NCBI RefSeq assembly: GCF_030546805.1
Contig: NZ_JAUOPC010000008.1
Coordinates: 233,929 to 297,928 of the forward strand
Direction of reading: 5' to 3'
Source of the DNA: Cyclobacterium sp. 1_MG-2023
Lineage (GTDB): Bacteria; Bacteroidota; Bacteroidia; Cytophagales; Cyclobacteriaceae
DNA length: 64,000 nucleotides
Each line of letters opens with the position of its first letter. Within the stretch, counting starts at the first letter, position 1. Shown here piece by piece: positions 46,425 through 56,699 of this stretch. The notes below the pieces were generated by a model. It was not told where the DNA came from, made no database searches, and saw nothing but the letters and a program-made list of their open reading frames with translations. A program made the position numbers and the translations under genes.

Positions 46425-46856
46425 TATTACTTTCAAGTTGACTTAAATGCACCAGTAGGGTAGCGCCTGAAAGGCTACATTTATAGCTATAAAGATAAGG
46501 AGAAGAAGCAAAAGATCAGCGCCTCTTTATCAAAGCGTATCCTGTTAAATACAAGATAAGCCACATCATATAAGAACACCTATCGAAGCTACAAGGGTTC
46601 ACACTTAGGCATTGCCGCAGGATATTTGAAACAAGGGAACTTCAGCCAATTTCTTATGAAATTTACGGTACGCTTTTCTTCAGGGTGAAGAGTCAATTTC
46701 CCTGATACGGTTTACACCTACTGGATAAATGCCACTTCGTAGCGCACCAAGGTTTTACAATTTGACAAGCTAGGGGTTTTGAAACCCGCTTTTATCTCAC
46801 GTGATAAAAGCCGAATTGGAAACGTGAAGTTAATGTAACCATCTCAACACCAATTG
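46425..46856. other. Non-coding region upstream of the membrane-protein gene
   Basis: 432 bases with no supported gene. It contains a 9-bp perfect hairpin, gcttttatc / gataaaagc, at 46788-46811, directly after a shorter ggttttgaaacc palindrome. These lie downstream of the antitoxin gene's stop, so they may terminate the toxin-antitoxin transcript. Confidence 0.5.
46788..46811. terminator. Possible terminator of the higBA transcript
   Basis: A 9-bp perfect inverted repeat with a 6-base loop, about 45 bases beyond the antitoxin stop on the minus strand. No long T-run follows, so intrinsic termination is only possible. Confidence 0.4.
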
Positions 46857-47159
46857 CTATATTGTGTGCTGTGGTGCGTTTATCTTTATTTTTGTCAATA
46901 TGTCCTGCTTATCTTTAGACGCTTCTTCGATATCATAGTCATCTTGAATTCCAAGCCAAAATTTTGCAGTCGTACCGAAATAGGAAGAAAATCTCAATGC
47001 AGTATCAGCGGTTATTCTCCGCTTTCCTTTAATAATCTGAGAAATGCGGGTCTGTGGTATCTCGGTATCCTTTGATAATCTATAAGCAGTAATCTCAAGA
47101 GGGCGTAAAAACTCCTCAAGTAAAATCTCTCCCGGGTGAATGTTTGCTAATCTATCCAT
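46857..47159 (-). CDS. higA: HigA-type antitoxin (XRE family)
   Basis: A 100-aa helix-turn-helix protein opening with NIHPGEILLEEFLRPLEIT, followed by the XRE recognition segment IPQTRISQIIKGKRRIT and FFGTTAKFWLGIQ-like text (here SSYFGTTAKFWLGIQ). This is the signature of HigA antitoxins of the HigBA class, where the antitoxin follows the toxin. It would neutralise HigB and repress the operon promoter. It lies 14 bases after the toxin stop on the same strand. Confidence 0.92.
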   Translation of the reverse strand: MDRLANIHPGEILLEEFLRPLEITAYRLSKDTEIPQTRISQIIKGKRRITADTALRFSSYFGTTAKFWLGIQDDYDIEEASKDKQDILTKIKINAPQHTI

Positions 47160-47173
47160 TTTAATCCGCCTTT

Positions 47174-47449
47174 TTAATGATAATCCATAATCTCAACATC
47201 GTGAGCACTATTGTCAATCCACCGAAATACAATTCTCCATTGGTCATTTATCCTGATACTGCAAAAATCAGAACCTTTTAATTTCTCTAATCTGTTGGAT
47301 GGAGGTATTCTCAAATCAGTATAGTTTTGAGAGTTGTTTATCATCCTTAATTTTCTCCGTCCAATCTGTTGTATCTCAATCGGCATCTTTTTGACACGTT
47401 CTCCAATCCAAATCCTTTCTGTATCCTTTGAGCCAAACGAAACAATCAT
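47174..47449 (-). CDS. higB: HigB-type toxin (RelE/ParE superfamily)
   Basis: A 91-aa protein of the RelE/HigB fold with the pattern RRKLRMINNSQNYTDLRIPPSNRLEKLKGSDFCSIRI, then NDQWRIVFRW and a C-terminal DVEIMDYH. HigB toxins cleave mRNA at the ribosome; the basic residues and the terminal aromatic/His seen here fit that mechanism. It is the first gene of the toxin-antitoxin operon. The pair sits in a low-gene-density patch, consistent with an accessory island. Confidence 0.9.
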   Translation of the reverse strand: MIVSFGSKDTERIWIGERVKKMPIEIQQIGRRKLRMINNSQNYTDLRIPPSNRLEKLKGSDFCSIRINDQWRIVFRWIDNSAHDVEIMDYH

Positions 47450-47654
47450 GCTATCACCTTACGTTACTAACGCCAAAGATAATTATTTTGTTTCGATTTG
47501 TCAGTTCATTATCGGAATGTTCGTCCAAATACACCTCAACGCCAAGCTAAAATCCGTAGGCTTTACCTTTGATAATTTCAATAAAAGTACCTATTGTACC
47601 TGTTTCAAATGCCCTTTGCAAGTAGGTCATATGCCTATGTATTTTTAGCGTCTG

Positions 47655-48458
47655 TTAGCTGTATTTACGTTCGGGAAAATACTTGTCAACTACCTCCTTA
47701 ATTTCATTTATTAAGTTAGTCAATCCAGTTTTTCTCGTGGTTAATGCTCTGAAAAAAATGTAGTTTTGCAACATAAGTAAGAAACTCACAAAATCTTCCT
47801 TAATCATATAGTCATAGGCTATTTCATGAAGTTCAGCTGAGTCAAAATTTAGATTGAGAAGATTTTCTGTTTTATCGGATTTTCCAATTCGATTGAAAAT
47901 TGGGTCATCAAATTCAAAACCAGAGTTCCTGATCTCTAAAATTTCTTTTAAGGCCTCTACATTTGGTAGTCCAAATGCCCAGTTACTACAAAAGCATCTG
48001 ATTGCATATTTTAGTCTTTTTTTAACTTCACTCTTATCAGTTAATTTAAGGAGCCAATACCAGTTGTCAGAATATTCGGGGAATAATTCAGTAGACCGTT
48101 TTAGTAGTCGCGTTGCTTCCACCGTATCCTTTTTTGAGAATACCTTTGCTCTTTGGAAACAACTCAAGAAATAATTTTCATCCCTGAGGCCGGGATAAAC
48201 TAATACTTCACCAGTTTCTAAATCAAGATTATTTAAAAATGCAGTTAAGTCGTAATGGATTGGTTCAAGTATGGACTCCTCATGGTTCAGATGAAAAACA
48301 TGAGGAGTCTCATCCTCTTGTCCAATTGGCCAATACAAACAAAAATAATCTCCCGCACCATCATTTCCTTCTTCGAAAAGGACGGTTCCAGATGGAGGAA
48401 AATAGGAGTTCTCTATTCTTTTAGGTGTTATTTCGGTATATTTTTCAGGTAGTCTCAT
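47655..48458 (-). CDS. SUKH (SMI1/KNR4)-like protein
   Basis: A 267-aa cytoplasmic protein starting MRLPEKYTEI at 48458; a longer frame from 48515 adds 19 residues that do not fit. The N-terminal half holds GAGDYFCLYWPIGQEDETPHVFHLNHEE followed by YDLTAFLNNL, resembling the second half of SMI1/KNR4 (SUKH) domains, which often serve as immunity proteins against polymorphic toxins. The C-terminal half is helical and not recognised. No toxin gene is visible next to it apart from the HigBA pair downstream, so an orphan immunity role is only inference. Confidence 0.55.
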   Translation of the reverse strand: MRLPEKYTEITPKRIENSYFPPSGTVLFEEGNDGAGDYFCLYWPIGQEDETPHVFHLNHEESILEPIHYDLTAFLNNLDLETGEVLVYPGLRDENYFLSCFQRAKVFSKKDTVEATRLLKRSTELFPEYSDNWYWLLKLTDKSEVKKRLKYAIRCFCSNWAFGLPNVEALKEILEIRNSGFEFDDPIFNRIGKSDKTENLLNLNFDSAELHEIAYDYMIKEDFVSFLLMLQNYIFFRALTTRKTGLTNLINEIKEVVDKYFPERKYS

Positions 48459-48831
48459 TACAGCTAACGCACGGCTAAAGCACTCAGTGCACTTTATTGG
48501 CCTTCCAACTACCACTAAAACTAAGGAATAAATACTAATTAAAAAATTTATCCCACTGTTTAGGCTTACAATACCTTCTTTAGTTTAAAAACTTATGACC
48601 CAACAAGATTATATTAAACGTTAATTAAAACGGATAATATTCCACTTTCTTAGGATGATGCTAGCTAGGGGCTTGCATGGATTTATTCGATATACAATTT
48701 CTATTTTTATTTACTTGTAGGTTAAGCAATAACTACTTTCTGAATTAAAAAGGATGCATCAAGTATAGGTATAAAAAAAAGGCCACTGAAACAGTGGCCT
48801 TTTATATTTATCAGAAAATTTCTAATGTATG
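48459..48831. other. Intergenic region with the ppc terminator
   Basis: About 370 bases with no supported gene. It holds the promoter side of the SUKH-like gene and, near 48.78 kb, the terminator of ppc. Confidence 0.5.
48777..48803 (-). terminator. Rho-independent terminator of ppc
   Basis: ggccactg pairs with cagtggcc (8 bp, 3-base loop), flanked by A and T runs on both sides; on the minus strand it is followed by ttttttttat. It is about 30 bases after the ppc stop. Confidence 0.9.
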
Positions 48832-51384
48832 TTATGCGGCATTTCTGGCGGCATTGATGATACCAAACATGGTCCTGAGGATCAGTTTTTGTAAAGCGGT
48901 ATCTTCTTTTCCTTTATCCAAAATGGTCTGAATGGCATACTGCTGAATGGTGATCAACGGTAAAACAATTCTTTCCCTGATGGCTATGGACTGGTTACTA
49001 AGCGGACTGTCCTCGAGTAAATTTGTCATTCCTGCCACTGCGAGCACCTTTTCGTAAGATCTTTGGTACTCACTGTACATCAGGTCCCAGAAACCTCCAA
49101 ATTGAGGATCGTCCTTAAGATAAGCGGTAGCCGGATAAAAAGATTTTGCCAGGGACTGCATGGAGTTGCCCAATAAAGATCGGAAAAACAAAGAGTCTTT
49201 GTACAGTTGCTGCACCTCTCCCAGTCTACCTTGCTTCTCAAGCTCCTCTATGGCTTTACCTACACCAAAGAAACCTGGTATATTTTGCTTCATTTGCGCC
49301 CAGGCACCTACAAATGGTATGGCCCTAAGGTCTTCAAACTTCATGCTTCCTCCCTTGCTCCTTTTCACCGGTCTGGAACCAATATTGGTCATGCCGAAGA
49401 ATTTCAAAGGCGTTACTTTTTCCAGATAGGGAACAAATTGCTTGTGATTTTTAAGTTCCTTATACGCATTATAACTGATATCCGCCATCTCATCGATAAG
49501 CGATTTTTGTTTCTCAGTCAGGCTATTTTCACTGGAAGGATACAAGTGACTTTCCATGCCGGCACTAAGCAGTTGCTCCAGATTGTAAGAACAGCTTACC
49601 GGTTTACCATAGTTGGCACTAATGGTTTGTCCCTGAATGGTGATCTGAATCTCACGGTTTTCCACATTAGGACCGAGAGAAGCATAGAAGTTATGGGTAT
49701 TTCCACCACCTCGAGCAGGAGGTCCACCCCTACCGTCAAAGAAGATGACATCAATCCCCTCTTCTCTGGCAACTTTGGTTAGTTCTTCTTTGGCACGCAA
49801 AATGGACCAGTTGGCACGGATATAACCGCCGTCTTTGGTACCATCAGAAAAGCCCAACATGATGGACTGCTTGTTGCCACGCTTGCGCAGGTGATCCCTG
49901 TACACTTTATTGTTATAAAGCTTGGTCATCACCCCATGGGCTGCTGCCAAATCATCGATGGTTTCGAACAATGGTACAATATCAAGCGAAAGGTCACCAC
50001 CATCTGCCAACAACAATTTATTCATTTGATAAACCTCCAGCACATGCAGTACTGATTGGTTGTTGGAAATGATGTATCTGTGACAGCCCATTGGACCGTT
50101 ATTCTTCTGAATATAATTGATAGACTTGACACTTTCCAACATTTCTCTGTGGAATGGATCCTCAAGAGAACTGATCTCAGGCAGTTTGTCTATCGAAAGG
50201 ATTTTCTCAATTTTTGCTTCTTCATCACCTTTGTGGTAAGTTTCCAAAGCAGCTTTACCTTCACTTTTCTCTAATATTTCATCCCAAAGGGCATCGTGTT
50301 TCCTACTATCTTGCCTTACGTCCATGCTGGCAAAATGGAATCCAAAAACCCTTACTTTAAGGATAAACTCATCCAATAATTCTAGAGATAGGCCTCCATG
50401 TTCTTCAATAATTCCCTTTCTGGCTTCATATAAAACAGCAAGCAGGTCATCCTTAGAATTAAAAACGTCTCCATCTCCACCAAAAAGGGTATTGTAGATC
50501 CCTTTTTCTGCTTTGATCAGGTGACTCTCCACATTGTGGAAAGTGAGACGTCTTCGGACTTTGCGAATGTCTCTATAGTAGCATTTCAGAATACTGTTCT
50601 GAAGCTTATCAGCTACTTTTTTGGTGATTTCATGTGTAACAAAAGGATTTCCGTCCCTATCGCCTCCCGGCCAAAAGCCTACTTTCAGCAAATTGGGGTT
50701 TTCCCAATCGTGAAGGGGAACATTTAGCTGATTGAGGACACGGATCATTATATCCGAAATACTTGGATAGAACACATATTCCAAAAACCAAGTAAGGCTG
50801 ACTGCTTCTTCGTAGGGAGAAGGTTTCTCTTTATTAATAAAGGCTGTTTTGCCTAATTGACGAAGCAGAAGGTCTACATCTCCCAGGTCATTTTTCCTTA
50901 TGGCTTGTTCCAAGTCAGTGATAATGGCCAGAACATTGCCGGGGTAAAACTGTGTAGGGTGTGCAGTTAAAGTTAATCGAACGGAAAAGTTTTTAAGCTT
51001 TTGTATAAGTTCGTCTTTTTTATGGTCGTTTTCTGCTCTCGCAATCAAGGCGGTCATGGTACCTTTGCCTTTGATATCGTTGAATTTTTCAAAGGAAGCA
51101 TCTTCTATCGAATCAAATAATACCACTTGGCGTTCGATATATTGTACCATTTTAAAAAGAAGGTCGTGCCTTTCTTCTTCAGATTTATCAGCCATCAATT
51201 CTTCAAAGAATTGGCGGATAATTTCCTTTGGCGTTTTATTTTTTTTAAACCCGTTTTGACATGCTTCAGACAAAATAGGTAACAAAGTACCTGTTCTGTA
51301 AATCTGGTCAAAAGGCAGGTCTAAAAACAGACTGTTATAAATCGTAAAACGCTTTGCGACTTCAGTCTCGTAGATGTTTGCCAT
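48832..51384 (-). CDS. ppc: Phosphoenolpyruvate carboxylase
   Basis: An 850-aa cytoplasmic enzyme that carboxylates PEP to oxaloacetate to refill the TCA cycle. Conserved motifs are RLTLTAHPTQFYPG near residue 137, WPGGDRDGNPFV (about 235), LGFSDGTKDGGYIRANW (about 515) and FFDGRGGPPARGGG (about 550), which holds the catalytic Arg residues. The sequence ends IINAARNAA instead of the NTG C-terminus of most bacterial enzymes, and AHPTQ replaces AHPTE; both mark a divergent subtype. The ATG at 51384 fits the family start, while an upstream ATG at 51432 would add 16 residues. It is monocistronic with its own terminator. Confidence 0.93.
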   Translation of the reverse strand: MANIYETEVAKRFTIYNSLFLDLPFDQIYRTGTLLPILSEACQNGFKKNKTPKEIIRQFFEELMADKSEEERHDLLFKMVQYIERQVVLFDSIEDASFEKFNDIKGKGTMTALIARAENDHKKDELIQKLKNFSVRLTLTAHPTQFYPGNVLAIITDLEQAIRKNDLGDVDLLLRQLGKTAFINKEKPSPYEEAVSLTWFLEYVFYPSISDIMIRVLNQLNVPLHDWENPNLLKVGFWPGGDRDGNPFVTHEITKKVADKLQNSILKCYYRDIRKVRRRLTFHNVESHLIKAEKGIYNTLFGGDGDVFNSKDDLLAVLYEARKGIIEEHGGLSLELLDEFILKVRVFGFHFASMDVRQDSRKHDALWDEILEKSEGKAALETYHKGDEEAKIEKILSIDKLPEISSLEDPFHREMLESVKSINYIQKNNGPMGCHRYIISNNQSVLHVLEVYQMNKLLLADGGDLSLDIVPLFETIDDLAAAHGVMTKLYNNKVYRDHLRKRGNKQSIMLGFSDGTKDGGYIRANWSILRAKEELTKVAREEGIDVIFFDGRGGPPARGGGNTHNFYASLGPNVENREIQITIQGQTISANYGKPVSCSYNLEQLLSAGMESHLYPSSENSLTEKQKSLIDEMADISYNAYKELKNHKQFVPYLEKVTPLKFFGMTNIGSRPVKRSKGGSMKFEDLRAIPFVGAWAQMKQNIPGFFGVGKAIEELEKQGRLGEVQQLYKDSLFFRSLLGNSMQSLAKSFYPATAYLKDDPQFGGFWDLMYSEYQRSYEKVLAVAGMTNLLEDSPLSNQSIAIRERIVLPLITIQQYAIQTILDKGKEDTALQKLILRTMFGIINAARNAA

Positions 51385-51627
51385 GGTTGAAAAGGTTAGA
51401 TTTAATCTTTGCAATATCTCAAAAATGCACATTTTTTTGCTTCAATGCATCAATTTTTTGTTATAATTTCTTATCGATATTACTCCTATATTATATTTTG
51501 CTTACTATCAGTACATTATTAATTCCATCAACTAACCGTTAATAGAAACGATTCGTTAACTCCTGTCTTATCCTATAATTTTTTGTATTTTAGGCTTTTG
51601 TTAAACAAACTCATTAAATAATCGCTG

Positions 51628-53934
51628 ATGTTGATTGCCGTAATTTCGGGATTTATTTTTGCTTTAGTAATTCCCATGATCATGGGTAAACTGAAGGGAA
51701 AATCCACTATTTGGGTTGCTTTACTGCCGTTTTCTATATTTGGGTTTTTTCTTTCGAAACTCCCAATCCTATTGGCAGGGGACACCATAAAAGCCAGTTA
51801 TCAATGGGTACCATCTATAGGAATCAACCTGGATTTCCACCTTGATGGCCTTTCCTTTCTTTTCGTGTTATTGATAAGCGGGATAGGCACCCTGGTCTTT
51901 GTCTATACTTCATCCTACCTCAAAGGACACCAATACCTCGATAGGTTTTATGCCTATCTTTCCATGTTTATGGCATCTATGCTTGGCTTGGTTCTTTCTG
52001 ACAATATTTATGCCCTTTTTATTTTCTGGGAGTTAACCAGTATAAGTTCTTTCTTTTTAATTGGATTTAACAACGACAATCCGGATTCAAGAAAGTCAGC
52101 CATCACAGCTTTGGCCATCACCGGATTCGGTGGGTTATTTTTGATGGCTGCCATGGTAGGCTTGGGACAAATCACCGGTACCTCACAAATATCTGCTTTA
52201 ATACCTCTTACCGATTCCATTCAATCTCATGAGCTCTATGGGTGGGTTTTGGTGTTTCTATTTATCGCAGCTTTTACCAAGTCCGCTCAATTTCCATTCC
52301 ACTTTTGGTTGCCCGGCGCAATGAAAGCTCCAACACCTGTTTCAACCTACCTGCATTCAGCGACTATGGTAAAAGCAGGGATTTACTTGCTGGCCCGGTT
52401 TACCCCCGTCTTAGGAAACCATGAATGGTGGAACAGTACCCTAATCATTGTAGGGGCCATTACCATGACCTATGCGGCCATTCATGCTTTGTTTAGGCTA
52501 GACCTCAAGGGAATTCTGGCCTACTCCACCATTTCTGCATTAGGTATTCTGGTTTTCTTAATTGGCCTTGGCACCAAAGATGCTTTACTGGCAGCTGCGG
52601 TGTTTATACTGGTACACGCCTTGTATAAAGCCACACTATTCCTAGTAACCGGCATTATAGACCACGAGACAGGCACCCGAGACATCCGCCAGCTTGGTGG
52701 TTTAAATAAGGTAATGCTTCCCGTGGGAATTGCAGCCATTCTTGCCGCCATCTCCAATGCCGGTATTCCTCCTTCCTTTGGATTTGTGGGAAAAGACTTG
52801 ATTTATGAGGCCACCTTGGGCATGGGAGACATTGCTTGGCTCCTAACCGGTCTGGCCATCATCACCAATGCAGCCTTATTATTTGCCGGTTTTTTAGCCG
52901 GAATAAAACCTTTTGTAGGGAAACTACCGGAAAAATACCAAAAGCTTCACCTGCCTAGCCCGGCCATGTACCTTCCCCCAATGTTGCTTGGCATATTGGG
53001 TATTCTTTTCGGTCTGGCCCCGGGATTAATTGAAGGAGGCATTATAAAGCCCGTCGTACAATCCATCACAGGAGGCACCCCGGATTTTCAATTAAAACTT
53101 TGGCATGGTTTCAACCTGATTTTGGCTCTTAGTGCCATCACCATTGGTTCAGGCATCGCCTTGTATTTCTTATTGAAACCTTCTGAAGGGCTACTTGCCA
53201 AGGTAACAAGGTTTGAAAAGATTTCCCCCCATACAATTATCAACAAAATTGCCGATGCTTTTGTAGGCCTTAGCAGGATATGGACAAAGTTTTTCCAAAA
53301 TGGATACCTAAGGTTCTACCTCATCACGATCCTGTCCTTCCTATGCATTTTGTTGGCTTACCGCTTCTTCTCAGGTGTAGAGTTATACCTGGATACATCC
53401 AAACTCTCCGATGTTACATTCTATGAGGCGGTGGTAGTTGTGATCATGGCCACTGCCATTTTCTTCACTGTATTTTCAAATTCCAGACTTACGGCTGTGG
53501 CCTCCCTTGGTGTAGTGGGATACTCTTTCTGTATGATCTTTTTGTTTTATTCTGCACCTGACCTGGCCATGACCCAGTTTTCTATAGATACCCTCACGGT
53601 TATTCTATTTGTTTTGGTCTTATATAATCTTCCAAGGTACTTGGTATTGCCTGATAACAATGACAAAATCCGGGACGGCTTACTCGCCTTGGTGTTTGGT
53701 GGGCTTATCAGCGTATTGACCTTGGAGGTAATGAATGAGTCGGTAACCAAGGAAATCAGTGAATACTATGCAAAGAACGCTTATATTCTAGGTAAAGGAA
53801 AAAATGTGGTGAACGTTATCCTGGTAGATTTCAGGGGCTTTGATACCATTGTGGAAATCACTGTATTGGCCATTGCAGCCATCGGTGTATTTGGCCTTTT
53901 GAAACTTCATCTTAAAAGTACTGAAAAAGAATAA
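51628..53934 (+). CDS. mrpA: Mrp Na+/H+ antiporter subunit A
   Basis: A 768-aa membrane protein related to NuoL. The core proton-antiporter domain (about 65-420) has the DNIYALFIFWELTSISSFFLIG block and FPFHFWLPGAMKAPTPVSTYLHSATMV-type text, with the conserved Glu and Lys of proton-pumping subunits. The C-terminal part has the extra MrpA helices, with SAPDLAMTQFSIDTLTVIL and the final FRGFDTIVEITVLA (MbhD/E-like). It is the first of seven tightly packed genes. The complex expels Na+ in exchange for protons and is typical of marine and alkali-tolerant bacteria. Confidence 0.95.
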   Translation: MLIAVISGFIFALVIPMIMGKLKGKSTIWVALLPFSIFGFFLSKLPILLAGDTIKASYQWVPSIGINLDFHLDGLSFLFVLLISGIGTLVFVYTSSYLKGHQYLDRFYAYLSMFMASMLGLVLSDNIYALFIFWELTSISSFFLIGFNNDNPDSRKSAITALAITGFGGLFLMAAMVGLGQITGTSQISALIPLTDSIQSHELYGWVLVFLFIAAFTKSAQFPFHFWLPGAMKAPTPVSTYLHSATMVKAGIYLLARFTPVLGNHEWWNSTLIIVGAITMTYAAIHALFRLDLKGILAYSTISALGILVFLIGLGTKDALLAAAVFILVHALYKATLFLVTGIIDHETGTRDIRQLGGLNKVMLPVGIAAILAAISNAGIPPSFGFVGKDLIYEATLGMGDIAWLLTGLAIITNAALLFAGFLAGIKPFVGKLPEKYQKLHLPSPAMYLPPMLLGILGILFGLAPGLIEGGIIKPVVQSITGGTPDFQLKLWHGFNLILALSAITIGSGIALYFLLKPSEGLLAKVTRFEKISPHTIINKIADAFVGLSRIWTKFFQNGYLRFYLITILSFLCILLAYRFFSGVELYLDTSKLSDVTFYEAVVVVIMATAIFFTVFSNSRLTAVASLGVVGYSFCMIFLFYSAPDLAMTQFSIDTLTVILFVLVLYNLPRYLVLPDNNDKIRDGLLALVFGGLISVLTLEVMNESVTKEISEYYAKNAYILGKGKNVVNVILVDFRGFDTIVEITVLAIAAIGVFGLLKLHLKSTEKE

Positions 53935-53936
53935 TT

Positions 53937-54347
53937 ATGAAAACCATCATATTTAAGACAGCATCGGCATACCTGCTTCCCTTGCTTTTGCTTTTTTCAA
54001 TCTTCATCCTATTGCGTGGTCATTATTTACCGGGCGGAGGTTTTGTTGGGGGATTAATGGCTTCCATTGCTTTTGTAATTCATTCTTTTGCCAATGGAAT
54101 CGATAAAACGAAAAACATCATGACCTTCCATCCGGGATTTTTGATGCCTGTAGGCCTACTATTGGCCTTGGTATCCGGCGCATTGCCCTTGTTTTTCGGG
54201 GACACCTTTATGACAGGGTTATGGATGGAGAATGCAGTACCAGTCATCGGTAAGGTAGGTTCTGCTTTATTTTTCGACACGGGCGTTTACCTGGTCGTTA
54301 TAGGTGTTACCCTCACCATTATTTTCACCATATCAGAAGGATTATAA
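53937..54347 (+). CDS. mrpB: Mrp Na+/H+ antiporter subunit B
   Basis: A 136-aa membrane protein with about four helices. [26 protein letters not shown] is the MrpB hallmark, followed by [21 protein letters not shown]. The start is 2 bases after the mrpA stop and the mrpC start follows after 1 base, so it is translationally coupled in the operon. It is required for the assembled antiporter but does not itself transport. Confidence 0.94.
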   Translation: MKTIIFKTASAYLLPLLLLFSIFILLRGHYLPGGGFVGGLMASIAFVIHSFANGIDKTKNIMTFHPGFLMPVGLLLALVSGALPLFFGDTFMTGLWMENAVPVIGKVGSALFFDTGVYLVVIGVTLTIIFTISEGL

Positions 54348-54348
54348 T

Positions 54349-54702
54349 ATGGAAATTTTATTGGTAATAATCATAGGGCTCTTGTATGCCGCAGGCATCT
54401 ATATGATGCTGAGAAGAAGTTTGGTCAAGCTGATTATTGGTTTGATCTTGCTCGGCAACGGAGCCAATCTGTTAATATTTCTACTGGGGAAAATTGTCAA
54501 AGGACAGCCCCCTATTATTGCATCTTCAGAAAAGATGCTGGGAGAATTGTATGCAGACCCTGTACCACAGGCATTAATCCTTACAGCCATAGTTATTAGT
54601 TTTGGACTGCAGGCCTTCGCGATAATTCTGGTCAAAAGGGCTTACAAGGTGGTTAAAACAGACGATCTGGACGAAATGAACGCAACCGACGAAGACTTAT
54701 GA
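54349..54702 (+). CDS. mrpC: Mrp Na+/H+ antiporter subunit C (NuoK-like)
   Basis: A 117-aa membrane protein with three helices, homologous to NuoK. It opens [21 protein letters not shown] and has [20 protein letters not shown] and [17 protein letters not shown], which are diagnostic. A longer frame from 54304 is a run-on through the end of mrpB; the ATG at 54349 is the real start because it leaves 1 base between the genes. The end overlaps mrpD by 4 bases. Confidence 0.94.
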   Translation: MEILLVIIIGLLYAAGIYMMLRRSLVKLIIGLILLGNGANLLIFLLGKIVKGQPPIIASSEKMLGELYADPVPQALILTAIVISFGLQAFAIILVKRAYKVVKTDDLDEMNATDEDL

Positions 54703-56207
54703 ACAACCCATACATTGTTTTACCGGTAATTTTCCAGCTTTTTATAGCCGTGTTATTGATGTTCTCCTGGAACAGCAAAAATATTCAAAAGCTTATTTCT
54801 GTAACCGGATCCTTAATCGCTCTTGTAATAAGCATTTTGCTTTTGGTAAAAGTAAATACCGAGGGCATTCAGATCATGCAAGCAGGAGGTTGGGCTGCTC
54901 CTTTTGGGATCACCTTCGTCGCAGACACCTTCAGCTCTCTTTTGGTACTGCTTACCGCAATTGCCGGCTTAGCTGTCAGTGTATACTCTGTGGGAAGCAT
55001 CCGAAATGCCCGGGTTAAATTTGGGTATTTCCCCATTTTCCACTTGCTTATCATGGGACTCAGTGGCGCATTCCTCACAGGAGATATCTTCAACCTGTAT
55101 GTCTGGTTTGAGATCATCATTATTTCCTCCTTTGTATTGCTCACCATTGGAGGGGAGAAAGCACAGATAGAAGGTGCCATCAAATATGTCACCATGAACT
55201 TATTGGCCTCGGTCATCTTTCTTACCGCCATTGCCATCCTTTACGGCTTGACCGGCAGTTTGAATATGGCAGACCTTTCCTTGAGGGTTGCTGAAATTGA
55301 AAACAGAGGTTTGGTAAATGTAACCGCCGTACTCTTTCTTGTAGGGTTTGGAATTAAATCAGCCGTATTCCCATTGTATTTTTGGCTTCCGGCCTCCTAC
55401 CATACCCCTCCCCCGGCTATTTCAGCCATTTTCGGAGGACTACTTACCAAGGTAGGGGTTTATGCATTACTTAGGGTGTTTACCTTGATCTTTGTACCGG
55501 ATGCTTTTCTCTCCACAGTCATCATGGTGTTGGCAATTTTCACCATTCTATCAGGTGGAATAGGTGCGCTGATTCAAAACAACATGAGAAAAGTAATTAG
55601 CTACCTGATTATTTGCCACATTGGTTTTATGCTAGCAGGTTTGGGAGTTTATAGCAGTTTGGCCATTGCCGGAGCCATCTTTTACCTGGTGCATGACATT
55701 GTGGTGAAAACCAATCTTTTCATGGTTAGCGGATTGATATTTAAGTTCAAAGGAACCTATTCCATGCGTTTGCTTGGAAGTTTTTATAAGGAACATCCGA
55801 AGTTAAGCCTTCTGATGGCTGTTCCACTCTTTAGCTTGGTAGGAATCCCTCCATTGTCAGGCTTTTGGGGCAAGTTGCTTATCCTTCAAGGGGCCATTGA
55901 ACAAACAAATATATTGGTGGTGGTTTTCGTAATACTGGGAAGTTTCCTTACCTTATTCATTATCGCTCGCTTGTGGTCTGAAGTTTTCTGGAAAGATGGC
56001 CCTGAGCTACCGGAGAAAAAGCATATCAAGTATTTTAATGCCTTAAAACCTCTGAAAAGAAGAGCCATGATTGGTTCCATACTCTTCCTTTCTTTAATTT
56101 CACTAGGAATAGGCTTTGGCGCAGAGTGGGTCATGCGATTGTCAATAAAAATCGCGGAAAATCTCATGGATCCCACACAATATATTCAAGCAGTTTTGGG
56201 CAATTAA
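54699..56207 (+). CDS. mrpD: Mrp Na+/H+ antiporter subunit D (NuoN-like)
   Basis: A 502-aa membrane protein with about 14 helices. [21 protein letters not shown] and [35 protein letters not shown] text show the antiporter domain shared with NuoN, including the Glu in helix 5 and the Lys in helix 7. The C-terminal [10 protein letters not shown] loop is also typical. It starts in the ATGA overlap with mrpC. Together with MrpA it forms the ion-translocating core. Confidence 0.95.
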   Translation: MNNPYIVLPVIFQLFIAVLLMFSWNSKNIQKLISVTGSLIALVISILLLVKVNTEGIQIMQAGGWAAPFGITFVADTFSSLLVLLTAIAGLAVSVYSVGSIRNARVKFGYFPIFHLLIMGLSGAFLTGDIFNLYVWFEIIIISSFVLLTIGGEKAQIEGAIKYVTMNLLASVIFLTAIAILYGLTGSLNMADLSLRVAEIENRGLVNVTAVLFLVGFGIKSAVFPLYFWLPASYHTPPPAISAIFGGLLTKVGVYALLRVFTLIFVPDAFLSTVIMVLAIFTILSGGIGALIQNNMRKVISYLIICHIGFMLAGLGVYSSLAIAGAIFYLVHDIVVKTNLFMVSGLIFKFKGTYSMRLLGSFYKEHPKLSLLMAVPLFSLVGIPPLSGFWGKLLILQGAIEQTNILVVVFVILGSFLTLFIIARLWSEVFWKDGPELPEKKHIKYFNALKPLKRRAMIGSILFLSLISLGIGFGAEWVMRLSIKIAENLMDPTQYIQAVLGN

Positions 56208-56219
56208 TTCGACAGAAAA

Positions 56220-56699
56220 ATGATAAAAACCAGGTTTCTTAGTAACCTATTGCTTTCCTTTATTTGGCTGGCAGTAACAGGTGATTTCTCTTTTATAAAT
56301 TTCGTGTTTGGCTTTACCTTGAGTTTCTTGTTGATGTGGCTTATTTCACAACGGGGAGAAGACAACAGGTATCTCTACCGAGGACCAAAAGTGATTGCCT
56401 TTATATTCTTTTTCTTGTCCGAACTGGTAAAAGCCAACTTGCAGGTGGCCTATGATGTCATTACCCCCAGTTATTTCATGAAACCGGGCATCATCAAAAT
56501 CCCTCTGGATGCAAAAACAGATATGGAGATCACCTTATTGGCCAACCTTATCACCCTGACCCCCGGAACCTTAAGTCTGGATGTGTCGGACGATCGTAAA
56601 GTACTCTATGTACATGCCATGTATGTCAAAAACAAAGAGCACTTTATTGCTGATATTAAAAATGGATTTGAACGTAAACTTTTGGAGATTTTGAGATGA
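56220..56699 (+). CDS. mrpE: Mrp Na+/H+ antiporter subunit E
   Basis: A 159-aa protein with two N-terminal helices and a cytoplasmic domain. FFLSELVKANLQVAYDVI, then NLITLTPGTLSLDVSDDRKVLYVHAM is the diagnostic MrpE block. The stop overlaps the mrpF start by 4 bases. It supports complex assembly. Confidence 0.94.
   Translation: MIKTRFLSNLLLSFIWLAVTGDFSFINFVFGFTLSFLLMWLISQRGEDNRYLYRGPKVIAFIFFFLSELVKANLQVAYDVITPSYFMKPGIIKIPLDAKTDMEITLLANLITLTPGTLSLDVSDDRKVLYVHAMYVKNKEHFIADIKNGFERKLLEILR

Noticed and set aside
49207..49782. 191-aa open frame antisense to ppc
   Set aside because: It lies entirely within the well-supported ppc gene on the other strand, and its translation has no domain-like pattern.
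54304..54348. Earlier start for mrpC inside mrpB
   Set aside because: MrpC family proteins begin at the ATG at 54349; the earlier codons are the mrpB coding end in another frame.
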